A stretch of 64,000 nt of DNA from Dyadobacter sp. CY261 (GCF_021440085.1 NZ_JAKCPW010000006.1:186001-250000); one strand, 5' to 3'. Numbered from the stretch's first letter, positions 8,731 through 18,355 are shown. Program-made: numbers and translations. The notes: generated by a model not told the origin, from the sequence alone.

Positions 8731-10071
8731 ATGGCTAGAAAAATTTTAACGGAGCATATTAATGTCCCCGGTATCGAAACCTTCGATGTTTATCGTAAAC
8801 AGGGAGGCTATACTGCCGTTGAAAAGGCTATCAAAACCATGACCCCGGAAGAGGTGGTGGAAGAAGCGAAAAAATCAGGCGTACGCGGTCGTGGTGGTGC
8901 TGGTTTCCCGATGGGAATGAAATGGGGCTTCCTGGCCAAGCCCGAGGGCGTTCCCCGTTACCTGGTTTGTAATGCCGATGAATCGGAGCCGGGTACCTTC
9001 AAAGACCACCATTTAATGAAATGCATTCCCCACCTTCTGATCGAGGGAATGATCATTTCCAGCTTCGCATTAGGCGCTAACAAGTCCTTCATTTATGTCC
9101 GCGGCGAGCTGATGTATGTGATCCGGATTTTGGAAAAAGCCATTGCTGAAGCGAAAGCACAAGGGTTTTTAGGTAAAAATATCCTTGGCTCAGGCTATGA
9201 CCTTGAACTGGTTGTACAACCCGGAGGCGGCGCTTATATCTGTGGTGAAGAAACTGCATTGCTGGAATCGCTTGAAGGAAAAAGAGGTAATCCAAGAAAC
9301 AAACCGCCATTCCCTGCTGTAAAAGGCCTTTACCAAAGCCCGACAGTAGTGAACAACGTGGAGTCTATCTCCAATATGCCCTGGATTATCAATAATGGTG
9401 GTGACGCTTATGCGACTATTGGCATTGGCAGAAGTACCGGAACTAAACTTATTTCAGCCTCAGGACATATTCAAAAGCCTGGCGTGTATGAAATAGAGTT
9501 GGGTGTGAGCGTGGAAGAATTCCTTAATTCGGATGAGTATTGCGGTGGTGTCCGTAAAGGTCACTATTTGAAAGCATTGGTTGCCGGCGGGTCTTCTGTA
9601 CCCATTCTTCCTGCAAACCTCATTACGAAGACAGCGGCTGGTGAAGATCGGCTGATGACTTACGAATCTCTTTCGGACGGTGGTTTTGCGACAGGCACCA
9701 TGCTCGGATCGGGCGGGTTTATCGTTTTTGACGAAACAGCTTGTATCGTTCGCAACACCTGGAATTTCTCACGCTTTTACCACCACGAATCCTGCGGCCA
9801 ATGCAGTCCCTGCCGGGAAGGAACTGGCTGGATGGAGAAAGTCCTCCACCGCATTGAGCACGGTCATGGCAGTATGCACGACATCGATTTGCTCGTCGAT
9901 ATTTCAAAGAAAATAGAAGGTAACACCATTTGTCCGCTCGGCGATGCGGCGGCCTGGCCCGTAGCCAGCGCGATCCGCCATTTCCGCGACGAATTTGTAT
10001 GGCATATCACCCACCCGCAGGAAGCTACCCAGCCCGGCGCGGTATACATGGGTGAAATGGCCCTGGTGTAA
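8731..10071 (+). CDS. nuoF: NADH-quinone oxidoreductase subunit F
   Basis: A 446-residue 51-kDa subunit that binds NADH and FMN and carries cluster N3. The glycine-rich GRGGAGFPMG motif (NADH/FMN site), the YICGEETALLESLEG segment, and the cluster motif SCGQCSPCREG with a later Cys (TICPLGDAA) are all present. Its length and motif order match a functional subunit. It lies 30 bases after nuoE. Confidence 0.96.
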   Translation: MARKILTEHINVPGIETFDVYRKQGGYTAVEKAIKTMTPEEVVEEAKKSGVRGRGGAGFPMGMKWGFLAKPEGVPRYLVCNADESEPGTFKDHHLMKCIPHLLIEGMIISSFALGANKSFIYVRGELMYVIRILEKAIAEAKAQGFLGKNILGSGYDLELVVQPGGGAYICGEETALLESLEGKRGNPRNKPPFPAVKGLYQSPTVVNNVESISNMPWIINNGGDAYATIGIGRSTGTKLISASGHIQKPGVYEIELGVSVEEFLNSDEYCGGVRKGHYLKALVAGGSSVPILPANLITKTAAGEDRLMTYESLSDGGFATGTMLGSGGFIVFDETACIVRNTWNFSRFYHHESCGQCSPCREGTGWMEKVLHRIEHGHGSMHDIDLLVDISKKIEGNTICPLGDAAAWPVASAIRHFRDEFVWHITHPQEATQPGAVYMGEMALV

Positions 10072-10101
10072 CAGATCTCAGAACATTGTACAGGATTGGA
10101 C

Positions 10102-11217
10102 ATGGAAGAAGTTAAACCCCAATTATTGAAAATTACATTCGATGGCATCGAGGTTGAAGTAGAACCCGGGACTACCATCATGCAGGCGGCGCGCAAAATC
10201 GCCGAAGCAGATGATAGCCAGGGACATCTTGTTCCTCCGGCTATGTGTTACTATAAACCACTTCCGGTTTCCGGAGGTAAATGCCGTGCTTGTCTGGTAA
10301 GGGTATCCGCAGGTTCTGCCAAAGATCCCCGCCCGATGCCGAAACTTGTTCCTTCTTGTATTACACAGGTTCAGGATGGAATGGTGGTTGAAAATACGAC
10401 CAATCCGGCCGTACTCGACACCCGCAAAAGCATTGTGGAATTCCTGCTCATCAACCACCCGCTCGACTGCCCTATTTGCGACCAGGCTGGTGAATGTCAT
10501 TTGCAGGATTTCGCATTTGAGCATGGTTCGGTGAAAACCCGTTACGAGGAAGAAAGAAGGACATTCGATAAAATCGATATCGGTCCGCATGTGCAGCTGC
10601 ACATGACACGCTGCATCCTGTGCTACCGCTGCGTGTACACCGCCGATCAGATCACCGAAGGACGTGTTCACGGCGTAATGAATCGCGGGGATGCTTCCGA
10701 AATCAGCACCTACATTGAAAAGGCGATCGATAATGACTTCTCCGGAAACGTGATCGACGTTTGCCCCGTAGGCGCATTGACCGATAAAACTTTCCGCTTC
10801 AAAAACCGCGTGTGGTTTACCAAGCCGGAAGATGCGCACCGCGATTGTGACAAATGCTGCGGCAAGGTGACATTATGGTACCGCGGCGACGAGGTGATCC
10901 GCGTGACGGCTCGCAAGAATACCTGGGGCGAAGTGAACGACTTCATCTGTAATACCTGCCGTTTTGAGAAAAAACAAACAAGCGACTGGGTATTGGATGG
11001 ACCAACGAAAGTAAAACGAAGCTCGGTGATTTCTGCCAACAAATACCGCAAAGACCTGGTTGCAAAGCCTGATTTTGCATTGAAACTGGCAGCGACGCAG
11101 TTTAAGCCGATTGACGACTCGCGTCCTTACACGACCGACGAAGAAACGATCCGTCACCAAAGCATTGAAAATAACGACAAGGCGAACCATCGTTCACTTT
11201 TGGCGAACAATAACTAA
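10102..11217 (+). CDS. nuoG: NADH-quinone oxidoreductase subunit G, short form
   Basis: A 371-residue NuoG made only of the N-terminal iron-sulfur domains. It has a [2Fe-2S] ferredoxin domain (Cys in MCYYKP, GGKCRACLV, PSCITQ), the His/Cys3 site (HPLDCPICDQAGECH), and a [4Fe-4S] site (CILCYRC ... DVCPVGA). The start of a molybdopterin-type Fe-S domain follows (DCDKCC ... CNTCRF). The large C-terminal molybdopterin-like domain of E. coli NuoG (about 900 residues) is absent, with no sign of a frameshift, so this is probably a natural short form. The ATG at 10102 is preferred over a TTG at 10096. Confidence 0.92.
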   Translation: MEEVKPQLLKITFDGIEVEVEPGTTIMQAARKIAEADDSQGHLVPPAMCYYKPLPVSGGKCRACLVRVSAGSAKDPRPMPKLVPSCITQVQDGMVVENTTNPAVLDTRKSIVEFLLINHPLDCPICDQAGECHLQDFAFEHGSVKTRYEEERRTFDKIDIGPHVQLHMTRCILCYRCVYTADQITEGRVHGVMNRGDASEISTYIEKAIDNDFSGNVIDVCPVGALTDKTFRFKNRVWFTKPEDAHRDCDKCCGKVTLWYRGDEVIRVTARKNTWGEVNDFICNTCRFEKKQTSDWVLDGPTKVKRSSVISANKYRKDLVAKPDFALKLAATQFKPIDDSRPYTTDEETIRHQSIENNDKANHRSLLANNN

Positions 11218-11252
11218 CAACCAGCTAAGCAGCTAACCTAATTTGCTTTCAA

Positions 11253-12332
11253 ATGGATTTAACCGAATTTCTTGTTAAAACCGCAACCATATTCGCTGTT
11301 TTCGTAGCAACACTGGTCATCGCCATGTACTCCACATGGGCGGAACGAAAAGTGGCGGGCTTCATACAGGATCGTAGCGGACCTAACCGCGCCGGCTGGG
11401 GGGGCTTATTGCAACCTTTGGCGGATGCGGGCAAGATGTTTTTCAAAGAAGACTTTATTCCAGCATTGGCCAACAAATGGCTGTTTATCGCCGGACCAAG
11501 CTTGGCCATGCTTACAGCAATGCTCGCGAGCGCAGTTATTCCCTTTGGTAGCACCATTCGCGTGGCTGGGCATGAAGTGCCATTGCAAGGCGTGGAATCT
11601 AATATTGGCATCCTGTATGTTTTTGGCGTTGTAGCTTTGGGCGTTTACGGCATTATGGTCGGCGGTTGGGCTTCGAACAACAAGTTCTCATTGCTGGGTG
11701 CAATTCGTGCAGCTTCACAGAACATTAGCTACGAAGTTGCAATGGGCCTTTCGCTGATCGCCATCCTGATGATGAGCAGCTCGCTTTCATTGGGTGAAAT
11801 TGTGTCGCAGCAGCACGGTATGAATTGGAATATTTTCTATCAGCCCCTGGGTTTTATCATTTTCATTACCTGCTCATTCGCGGAATGTAACCGTGTGCCT
11901 TTCGATCTTCCTGAATGTGAAACCGAACTTGTAGGTGGTTATCACACCGAATACGGCAGTATGAAACTCGGTTTCTACTTGTTCGCTGAATACATCAACA
12001 TGTTCATTTCCTCGGCGATCATTTCAGTACTTTACTTCGGTGGCTACAACTACCCTGGAATGGATTTCGTGTATAATCAGCTGGTTAATGCATTAGGTAC
12101 TGAAACAGGTCACAATATCGCGACGCTGATCGGAACGGCTGTTTTCTTTGGAAAAGCATTGTTCTTCGTGTTCTTTTACATGTGGGTACGTTGGACAATC
12201 CCCCGTTTCCGTTACGACCAGTTGATGAACCTGGGCTGGAAAAAGCTGATCCCTCTTGCTATTCTTAACATCCTGATTACCGGTGCTGCGGTGCTTTTCT
12301 TGAAGCCTGTGATCACCGCGTGGTTAAATTAA
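11253..12332 (+). CDS. nuoH: NADH-quinone oxidoreductase subunit H
   Basis: A 359-residue membrane subunit with about eight transmembrane helices, joining the quinone cavity to the proton-pumping arm. Conserved segments include WAERKVAGFIQDRSGPNRAG near the N-terminus and the acidic loop FDLPECETELVGGYHTEY, which lines the quinone tunnel. Its length is normal. Confidence 0.95.
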   Translation: MDLTEFLVKTATIFAVFVATLVIAMYSTWAERKVAGFIQDRSGPNRAGWGGLLQPLADAGKMFFKEDFIPALANKWLFIAGPSLAMLTAMLASAVIPFGSTIRVAGHEVPLQGVESNIGILYVFGVVALGVYGIMVGGWASNNKFSLLGAIRAASQNISYEVAMGLSLIAILMMSSSLSLGEIVSQQHGMNWNIFYQPLGFIIFITCSFAECNRVPFDLPECETELVGGYHTEYGSMKLGFYLFAEYINMFISSAIISVLYFGGYNYPGMDFVYNQLVNALGTETGHNIATLIGTAVFFGKALFFVFFYMWVRWTIPRFRYDQLMNLGWKKLIPLAILNILITGAAVLFLKPVITAWLN

Positions 12333-12348
12333 TTAAAATCGTATTGCC

Positions 12349-12942
12349 ATGCAATTGACAAATCGCTCAAAGCAAGTAAGCAATAAACAAATGACGCTGG
12401 CGGAGCGCGCCTACCTGCCTGCTATTGCAACAGGTCTCGCGATTACGATCAAGCACTTTTTTGCCAAGAAAGTAACGATTCAATATCCTGAAGTAAAACG
12501 CTACCTTGGTCCCGTATTTCGGGGAAGACATATCCTGAAAAGAGACGCCGAAGGACGGGAGCGGTGCACTGCCTGTGGTTTGTGTGCAGTAGCGTGTCCT
12601 GCGGAAGCGATCTCAATGGTAGCTTCGGAGCGTCAGAAAGGCGAAGAGAATCTGTACCGTGAAGAGAAATATGCCGCAGTTTATGAGGTAAATATGCTGC
12701 GCTGCATTTTCTGCGGACTCTGCGAGGAAGCTTGCCCGAAGCAGGCCGTTTACCTGCGCCACGACGAGTTCGTTCCTGTATTTACGGAACGCGACCAGGT
12801 GATCTGGGGTAAAGACCTCCTCGTGGAAGATATGAACAACCGCTACACCCGCGAAGCCTGGACTAAGGAAGAAGCACACGTGCTCGATGCCAAAAGGGCC
12901 AACGGCGAAGCTACCAACGTTGTTCCAAGAGCCATTCCCTGA
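12349..12942 (+). CDS. nuoI: NADH-quinone oxidoreductase subunit I
   Basis: A 197-residue ferredoxin-like subunit with two [4Fe-4S] sites (N6a/N6b): CTACGLCAVACP and CIFCGLCEEACP. It passes electrons from NuoG to NuoB. Compare the second, much longer NuoI at 47035-48366, which has a repetitive tail that this one lacks. Confidence 0.95.
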   Translation: MQLTNRSKQVSNKQMTLAERAYLPAIATGLAITIKHFFAKKVTIQYPEVKRYLGPVFRGRHILKRDAEGRERCTACGLCAVACPAEAISMVASERQKGEENLYREEKYAAVYEVNMLRCIFCGLCEEACPKQAVYLRHDEFVPVFTERDQVIWGKDLLVEDMNNRYTREAWTKEEAHVLDAKRANGEATNVVPRAIP

Positions 12943-12977
12943 TCGGTAAACCAAGACTATCAGCAGTTACAAACATT

Positions 12978-13496
12978 ATGAATTCAGTAGTATCATTTTT
13001 TTACTTCCTATCATTCCTGACTATCCTGAGCGCGGTGATGGTCGTGGTATCGCGTAACCCCATTCACAGCGTTCTGTATTTGATCCTGACGTTCTTTACG
13101 CTGTCGGGTCATTACATTCTGCTCAATGCGCAGTTTTTGGCTGCCGTGAACATTATTGTGTACGCAGGGGCTATCATGGTACTTTTCCTTTTTGTAATCA
13201 TGTTCTTGAATATGAAGCAGGATCAGGAAGAGTCGAAAACCAATCTGACCAAAATAGCGGCCACGATTGTAGGCGGGACGGTATTTGTGATCCTTTTCGG
13301 AGCTTACCGCAAAACGGCTATTGAGCCGTTTAATCCGCAAACATATGATTCACAGATCGGGATGATCGAAAGCCTGGGCCACATGCTTTTCCGGGAGTAT
13401 TTGCTGCCTTTTGAGCTGGCATCTATTCTTTTGCTTGTAGCAATGGTTGGAGCTGTGTTGCTGGGTAAGAGAGAGATCGGTGAGCGGCATTTCTAG
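12978..13496 (+). CDS. nuoJ: NADH-quinone oxidoreductase subunit J
   Basis: A 172-residue membrane subunit with five predicted helices. The family motif NIIVYAGAIMVLFLFVIMFLN is present at about residues 57-77. It is the last gene of this operon: two terminators follow at once, and no nuoK, L, M or N is found here, although they normally come next. Confidence 0.93.
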   Translation: MNSVVSFFYFLSFLTILSAVMVVVSRNPIHSVLYLILTFFTLSGHYILLNAQFLAAVNIIVYAGAIMVLFLFVIMFLNMKQDQEESKTNLTKIAATIVGGTVFVILFGAYRKTAIEPFNPQTYDSQIGMIESLGHMLFREYLLPFELASILLLVAMVGAVLLGKREIGERHF

Positions 13497-13524
13497 GAGA
13501 TACAATCTAGCTGATATATCATCC

Positions 13525-13548
13525 AACCCAAGCGTTATCGCTTGGGTT
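13525..13548 (+). terminator. Hairpin terminator after nuoJ
   Basis: A perfect 10-bp stem (13525-13534 with 13539-13548) with a TTAT tetraloop, 28 bases after the nuoJ stop. It forms a pair with the larger hairpin that follows directly. Confidence 0.7.
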
Positions 13549-13588
13549 ATACACAAAAAGAGGCTCTTGCGAGCCTCTTTTTGTGTAT
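13549..13588. terminator. Bidirectional terminator between nuoJ and gcvP
   Basis: A perfect 18-bp stem (13549-13566 with 13571-13588) and TTGC loop. The A-run on the left arm and T-run on the right arm make it a proper intrinsic terminator for both converging genes. Confidence 0.9.
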
Positions 13589-13602
13589 CTATGACCCGTA
13601 TG

Positions 13603-16494
13603 TTAGGCCTCTACTTCCGAGTATGCCTCAACCGGTATACATGAGCAGATCAGGTTGCGATCACCATAGGCGCTGTCCACGCGGCTTACGCTTGGCCAGA
13701 ACTTGTTGAAGCGCAGGTATGGAAGCGGGAATGCGGCTTTTTCGCGGCTGTAAGAGCGTGTCCAATTTTCTGCGAGCAATACGCGTGAAGTGTGCGGTGC
13801 GTTCTTCAAAACGTTGTCTGTGCGATCAGCCACGCCTTCTTCTACTTCACGGATCTCATTTCGGATGGCAATCATCGCATCGCAGAAACGGTCGAGTTCG
13901 GCTTTCGACTCAGATTCCGTCGGTTCGATCATCAATGTGCCTGCAACCGGGAATGAGAGCGTTGGTGCGTGGAAACCGTAGTCCATCAAACGTTTTGCTA
14001 AATCCTCCGCTTCTACACCCGACGCTTTGAATGCACGGCAGTCGACGATCATTTCGTGAGCACAACGGCCGTTTGTGCCGGTGTAAAGCACTTCGTAATG
14101 CCCGCTTAGGCGCTCCTTAATGTAGTTGGCATTCAGAATAGCATACTTCGTGGCATTTGTAAGTCCTTCACCGCCCATCATCGCAATGTAAGCGTAAGAT
14201 ATCGTAAGGATACTGGCGCTGCCGTAAGGTGCTGCGGAAACGGCTCCGGCCTGTCCGGCTGGTAAATAATCAGGCTGGGTGCTAAAATTCACATGGCCTG
14301 GCAGGAAGGGCATCAAATGCTCCGCCACGCCGATCGGTCCTACACCAGGGCCGCCGCCGCCATGAGGGATACAGAATGTTTTGTGCAAATTGAGGTGGCA
14401 AACGTCAGCACCAATGCTGGCTGGACTGGTAAGGCCAACCTGTGCATTCATGTTCGCACCATCCATATAAACCTGCCCGCCGAATGAATGGATCATCGAG
14501 CAGATTTCAATAATACTTTCTTCATAAACACCATGTGTAGAGGGATAGGTTACCATCAGACAGGACAGTTCGCTGGCATATTGCTCCGCTTTCGCACGCA
14601 AATCTTCCACATCGATATTACCACGCTCGTCACATTTTGTAACAACCACTTTCATTCCTGCCATGACAGCCGAAGCCGGGTTGGTACCGTGTGCCGACGA
14701 TGGTATCAGCGCCACATTACGGTGTGCCTCGTCTCGGCTTTCGTGATAGGCCCGAATGGCCATCAAGCCTGCATATTCGCCTTGCGCACCTGAGTTTGGT
14801 TGGAACGACATGGCAGCAAAACCGGTGATTTCGCAAAGCCAGATATTCAATTCGCTAACCAGCTGCGCGTAACCACCTACCTGGTTGGTTGGCGCAAATG
14901 GGTGCACCCCACCGAATTCAGGCCACGTCAATGGGATCATTTCGGCTGTTGCATTAAGTTTCATGGTGCAGCTACCGAGCGAGATCATGGAATGTACCAA
15001 TGAAAGGTCCTTGTTTTCCAGGGATTTCAGGTAACGCAGCATTTCATGCTCGGTGTGGTGTGTGTTGAATACGGGGTGTGTAAGGTATTCCGATGTTCTC
15101 ACGAGGTTTTCAGGAATCGATATTTCGAGCTCTTCATCGATCACCATTTCGCCCTGATACCCCGAAACTTCTGCAAATACATTCAGCAATGCGATCACAT
15201 CATCGAAAGTCTTGGCTTCATCGAAAGAAACCGAAAGGCTTGCATCGCCACGATATTTGAGGTTTATGCCCCATTTCAATGCCTGCTCGCGTAATTTGCG
15301 GGTCAGTGGCGTATTGATCGTTACGGTATCGAAATAATTTCCGGTAACAACCTCATAATTGAATTTCCTAACTGTATCCACAAACAAACGCGTAAGCCCG
15401 TGCACACGCGCCGCGATGCCTTTGATGCCCTCGGGCCCGTGGTATACCGAATAGGCCCCTGCAATCACAGCCAGCAATACCTGTGCGGTACAAATATTGG
15501 AAGTGGCCTTTTCGCGACGGATATGCTGCTCACGGGTTTGCAATGCCATGCGCAATGCACGATTTCCCTCACCATCTACCGAAACGCCAATGATCCGGCC
15601 CGGGATCTGACGTTTATAAGCATCTTTGGTAGCAAAATAAGCCGCATGCGGTCCGCCGTAACCCATTGGTACCCCGAAACGCTGCGAAGAACCGATCACA
15701 ACATCCGCACCCATTTCACCCGGAGATTTCAGGAGCGTCAATGCGAGCAGATCTGCCGCCACGGCCACGGTGATATTCAGCTCATGTGCCGCCGCAATAA
15801 AATCGGTATAATCGATCACCTCGCCGTTGGTAGCAGGATATTGAACGAGCGCCGCGTAAATATGCTCGTCTGTAAGATCAAGTGTTGCGTGATTTCCAAC
15901 CACAACGTCGATACCGATAGGCTTTGCGCGGGTGTAAATCAGGTCGATGGTTTGCGGGTGGCAAAGTTCCGAGACGAAGAATGTATTGGCCTTCTTTCTC
16001 GTACCTGCTTTGGCGGCATAAAGCATTGTCATAGCCTCAGCCGCTGCCGTTGCCTCATCGAGTAGCGATGCATTGGCGATCTCCATTCCCGTCAGGTCGG
16101 TAACAACTGTCTGGAAATTCAGGAGCATTTCAAGCCGTCCCTGCGCGATTTCCGCCTGATAAGGTGTATAAGCGGTGTACCAGGCCGGGTTTTCGAGAAT
16201 GTTCCTCAGGATGACATTCGGTGTGATGGTGTCGTAGTAGCCAGTGCCGATGTACGATTTCAGCACGGCGTTTTTCGCGGCTATTCTCTTGATATATTGT
16301 AAGAACTCCTGCTCCGATTTCGGTCGCGGCAAGTTCAATGGTTTTTGTAGACGAATCGCAGAAGGCAGAGTTTGATCAATCAGTTCATCCACTGATCCGG
16401 CTCCGATGGTCTTCAACATTTCCTGCAATTCCTGTTCATCTTTACCGTGGTGACGGTTTTCAAACTTGTCCTGGTTTCGAAGATTAACTTTCAT
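13603..16494 (-). CDS. gcvP: Glycine dehydrogenase (decarboxylating), glycine cleavage P-protein
   Basis: A 963-residue single-chain P-protein. It decarboxylates glycine with PLP and passes the aminomethyl group to the lipoyl H-protein. Both halves of the family fold are present. The C-terminal half holds the PLP lysine motif HLNLHKTF followed by the glycine-rich loop PHGGGGPGVGPIGV. The ATG at 16494 gives the normal N-terminus. The gcvT and gcvH genes are not in this window. It stands alone after a small-protein gene and ends at the shared bidirectional terminator. Confidence 0.96.
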   Translation of the reverse strand: MKVNLRNQDKFENRHHGKDEQELQEMLKTIGAGSVDELIDQTLPSAIRLQKPLNLPRPKSEQEFLQYIKRIAAKNAVLKSYIGTGYYDTITPNVILRNILENPAWYTAYTPYQAEIAQGRLEMLLNFQTVVTDLTGMEIANASLLDEATAAAEAMTMLYAAKAGTRKKANTFFVSELCHPQTIDLIYTRAKPIGIDVVVGNHATLDLTDEHIYAALVQYPATNGEVIDYTDFIAAAHELNITVAVAADLLALTLLKSPGEMGADVVIGSSQRFGVPMGYGGPHAAYFATKDAYKRQIPGRIIGVSVDGEGNRALRMALQTREQHIRREKATSNICTAQVLLAVIAGAYSVYHGPEGIKGIAARVHGLTRLFVDTVRKFNYEVVTGNYFDTVTINTPLTRKLREQALKWGINLKYRGDASLSVSFDEAKTFDDVIALLNVFAEVSGYQGEMVIDEELEISIPENLVRTSEYLTHPVFNTHHTEHEMLRYLKSLENKDLSLVHSMISLGSCTMKLNATAEMIPLTWPEFGGVHPFAPTNQVGGYAQLVSELNIWLCEITGFAAMSFQPNSGAQGEYAGLMAIRAYHESRDEAHRNVALIPSSAHGTNPASAVMAGMKVVVTKCDERGNIDVEDLRAKAEQYASELSCLMVTYPSTHGVYEESIIEICSMIHSFGGQVYMDGANMNAQVGLTSPASIGADVCHLNLHKTFCIPHGGGGPGVGPIGVAEHLMPFLPGHVNFSTQPDYLPAGQAGAVSAAPYGSASILTISYAYIAMMGGEGLTNATKYAILNANYIKERLSGHYEVLYTGTNGRCAHEMIVDCRAFKASGVEAEDLAKRLMDYGFHAPTLSFPVAGTLMIEPTESESKAELDRFCDAMIAIRNEIREVEEGVADRTDNVLKNAPHTSRVLLAENWTRSYSREKAAFPLPYLRFNKFWPSVSRVDSAYGDRNLICSCIPVEAYSEVEA

Positions 16495-16538
16495 TCAAGT
16501 TAGGCTGAGAATGCCGCTATTAGGTGATTTTTAAAATA

Positions 16539-16546
16539 CAAAAGTA
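16539..16546 (-). promoter_or_regulatory. Candidate -7 box of gcvP, embedded in an inverted repeat
   Basis: On the minus strand it reads TACTTTTG, an exact TAnnTTTG match 45 bases before the gcvP start. It overlaps one arm of an 8-bp inverted repeat (16543-16550 with 16584-16591). The same repeat, followed by a T-rich tract on the minus strand, may also terminate the small gene upstream. Confidence 0.35.
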
Positions 16547-16626
16547 AGCAAATCCAAGCAAATCTCTCAGAGATCGATGGCTATGCTTACTCTTGAATAT
16601 GTACAAAATGTAACAGTAGGAAGTTC

Positions 16627-16839
16627 CTAGTGGTTAGGGCAACCGCAATCTGTTTTCCGCTTGAATATTCCCAGGAATTTCTTGGACCTCGGCTTTTTGT
16701 AACCCTTGAACTTTTTCTTTTTACCAAATAATTCCACTTTGGCGGTATCCGGTGCCGCCGACACCGTTTGTACGCCGGAAATACTGCACATTAATGCAAG
16801 TACCAGCAGCCAGGGAGTCATTTTCTTCCACATTTTCAT
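16627..16839 (-). CDS. Small secreted Lys-rich protein with Cys-rich C-terminus, unknown function
   Basis: A 70-residue product with a clear signal peptide (about residues 1-28, ending VSA before APDTA). The mature region of about 42 residues is very basic (KKKKFKGYKKPRSKK) and ends CGCPNH. The ATG at 16839 is chosen over a TTG five codons earlier because it starts the signal peptide properly. The mature basic peptide with a CxC ending could bind a metal or an acidic polymer, but nothing seen proves a function. I do not recognise a named family. Confidence 0.65.
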   Translation of the reverse strand: MKMWKKMTPWLLVLALMCSISGVQTVSAAPDTAKVELFGKKKKFKGYKKPRSKKFLGIFKRKTDCGCPNH

Positions 16840-16929
16840 ACGTTGGATCGTCAAAGGTTACTAAGGGAACGCAATGCAACCTGTTTTCGGTATGCATTGC
16901 GCCAACCCTTTCGCAATTTTCCGAATATT

Positions 16930-18186
16930 TTACGCCTTTACCAATTCCAGGATCGTGATTTCGGGGAGAATACCCACACGGCCCGGATAACCAAGATAGC
17001 CAAATCCACGGTTGACATACAAATACTGATCGTTTTCCTCATAAAGCCCCGCCCATTGCTTGTAACGATATTGTACCGGGCTCCATTTTAACTTCCCAAT
17101 TTCCACGCCAAACTGCATCCCGTGCGTGTGTCCCGCGAGCGCTAGGTCTATGTCCTTGTATTTCGGTAAAACCTGCGCTTCCCAGTGGCTGGGATCGTGT
17201 GAGAGCAATATCTTTACGGGGTAATCTTCGGTATGCTCGTAGGCTTTCTCAAGATTCCCATATTTGGCAAAATTTCCAGCTCCCCAGTTTTGAATACCGA
17301 TTAATCCAATTGACTCGCCGTCGACCTTAATGGCCTGGTTTTCATCGAGCATTAGGTTCCAGCCGAGGAGTTCGTGTGCCTTTTTCAAATCTGCGAGGTT
17401 GTTGGCTTTCGATTGGGCGTCATGCCATTGGAAGTAGTCGCCATAATCGTGATTTCCTAAAATCGAGTGCACGCCCAGTGGCGCTTTCACTTTGTCGAAT
17501 ATGTTAATGTAATCCTTCACTTCCATTGCCCGGTCATTCACGAGATCGCCGGTGAAGAAGGCGATGTCCGGTTTTTCTTTCATCAGCATTTCGACGCCGC
17601 CCTTCACGGCGGTTTTATTAAAAAAACTACCCGAATGGATGTCCGAAAGCTGGGCAATTTTTATTCCGTGAAACTGTCGGGGAAGGTTTTTTAGCGGAAC
17701 TTTTACGCGACGGACTCGGTAATCGTGAGCTCCCGACAATATTCCATAAGCAAAAGTGCCTAACAAGCCTGTACCGGCAACCACGGCGGTTGTTGCCAGA
17801 AACTGCGAACGAGGGATTACCGGCTCGCCTGTTTCGGGAGAGGGTGTTGCCGCCGAAGGCACAAAAAAGCTCACAATCCATTGAAAAAACCGGCGCACGT
17901 CGTCAATAAGCAGGATAGCAACCGCTAGCAATTTCGACAGATAAGGGATCGCGATGAATGCGACAACAAAGGTCCGGGTCGTACTTTTAAAATAATCCGG
18001 CGGAAGCAACTGCATTCCAATATAAGCACCAAGAGTCATCAATGTAAGCGCCCAATATGCACCGCCTATCCATCGCTGTGTTAAGGGAGCGAGGCCGCGA
18101 ATGGCCAGTTTCAAGCCTTGCCAGACATACCAGTCGATGGCAAAAAGGACGAATGTAAGTATGATAAAAAAGAAGGTTCTATTCAT
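16930..18186 (-). CDS. Membrane-anchored metallophosphoesterase (YkuE/YaeI-like)
   Basis: A 418-residue protein with an N-terminal region of about four hydrophobic helices (residues 1-105), a fifth hydrophobic stretch near 133-150, and a calcineurin-like phosphoesterase domain from about 165. All metal-binding blocks are intact: QLSDIHSG, GDLVND, GNHD, SHDP and GHTHG. Proteins of this layout hydrolyse phosphodiester or pyrophosphate bonds, some of them lipid-linked such as UDP-diacylglucosamine; the actual substrate here is unknown. A TATGTTTG box (18215-18222, minus strand) lies 28 bases upstream of the start. Confidence 0.88.
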   Translation of the reverse strand: MNRTFFFIILTFVLFAIDWYVWQGLKLAIRGLAPLTQRWIGGAYWALTLMTLGAYIGMQLLPPDYFKSTTRTFVVAFIAIPYLSKLLAVAILLIDDVRRFFQWIVSFFVPSAATPSPETGEPVIPRSQFLATTAVVAGTGLLGTFAYGILSGAHDYRVRRVKVPLKNLPRQFHGIKIAQLSDIHSGSFFNKTAVKGGVEMLMKEKPDIAFFTGDLVNDRAMEVKDYINIFDKVKAPLGVHSILGNHDYGDYFQWHDAQSKANNLADLKKAHELLGWNLMLDENQAIKVDGESIGLIGIQNWGAGNFAKYGNLEKAYEHTEDYPVKILLSHDPSHWEAQVLPKYKDIDLALAGHTHGMQFGVEIGKLKWSPVQYRYKQWAGLYEENDQYLYVNRGFGYLGYPGRVGILPEITILELVKA

Positions 18187-18328
18187 TTTGGGATGATCGT
18201 TGTCATATCAACGACAAACATATCCAAAACCTTTCACGTTCAGCACGCGGCCTGGAATCTTGGTGTTTGTACAGAAAAGGGTGAATAGATGTGTTGAAGG
18301 TTAATTTTAGCAGCTAAATGGTTTTTGG

Positions 18329-18336
18329 TATTTTTG
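18329..18336 (+). promoter_or_regulatory. Candidate -7 box (TATTTTTG)
   Basis: An exact TAnnTTTG match 20 bases before the ATG of the small gene at 18356, implying a very short leader. No matching TTG box is evident at the usual distance. Confidence 0.4.
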
Positions 18337-18355
18337 CAGCTTATCTACACTAGTT

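Noticed and set aside
15400..16065. 221-residue open frame on the plus strand
   Set aside because: Antisense of gcvP, rich in Arg/Cys/His as expected from a shadow frame.
16495..16626. Glycine riboswitch upstream of gcvP
   Set aside because: The leader is short and lacks the conserved glycine-aptamer cores; only an inverted repeat is seen.
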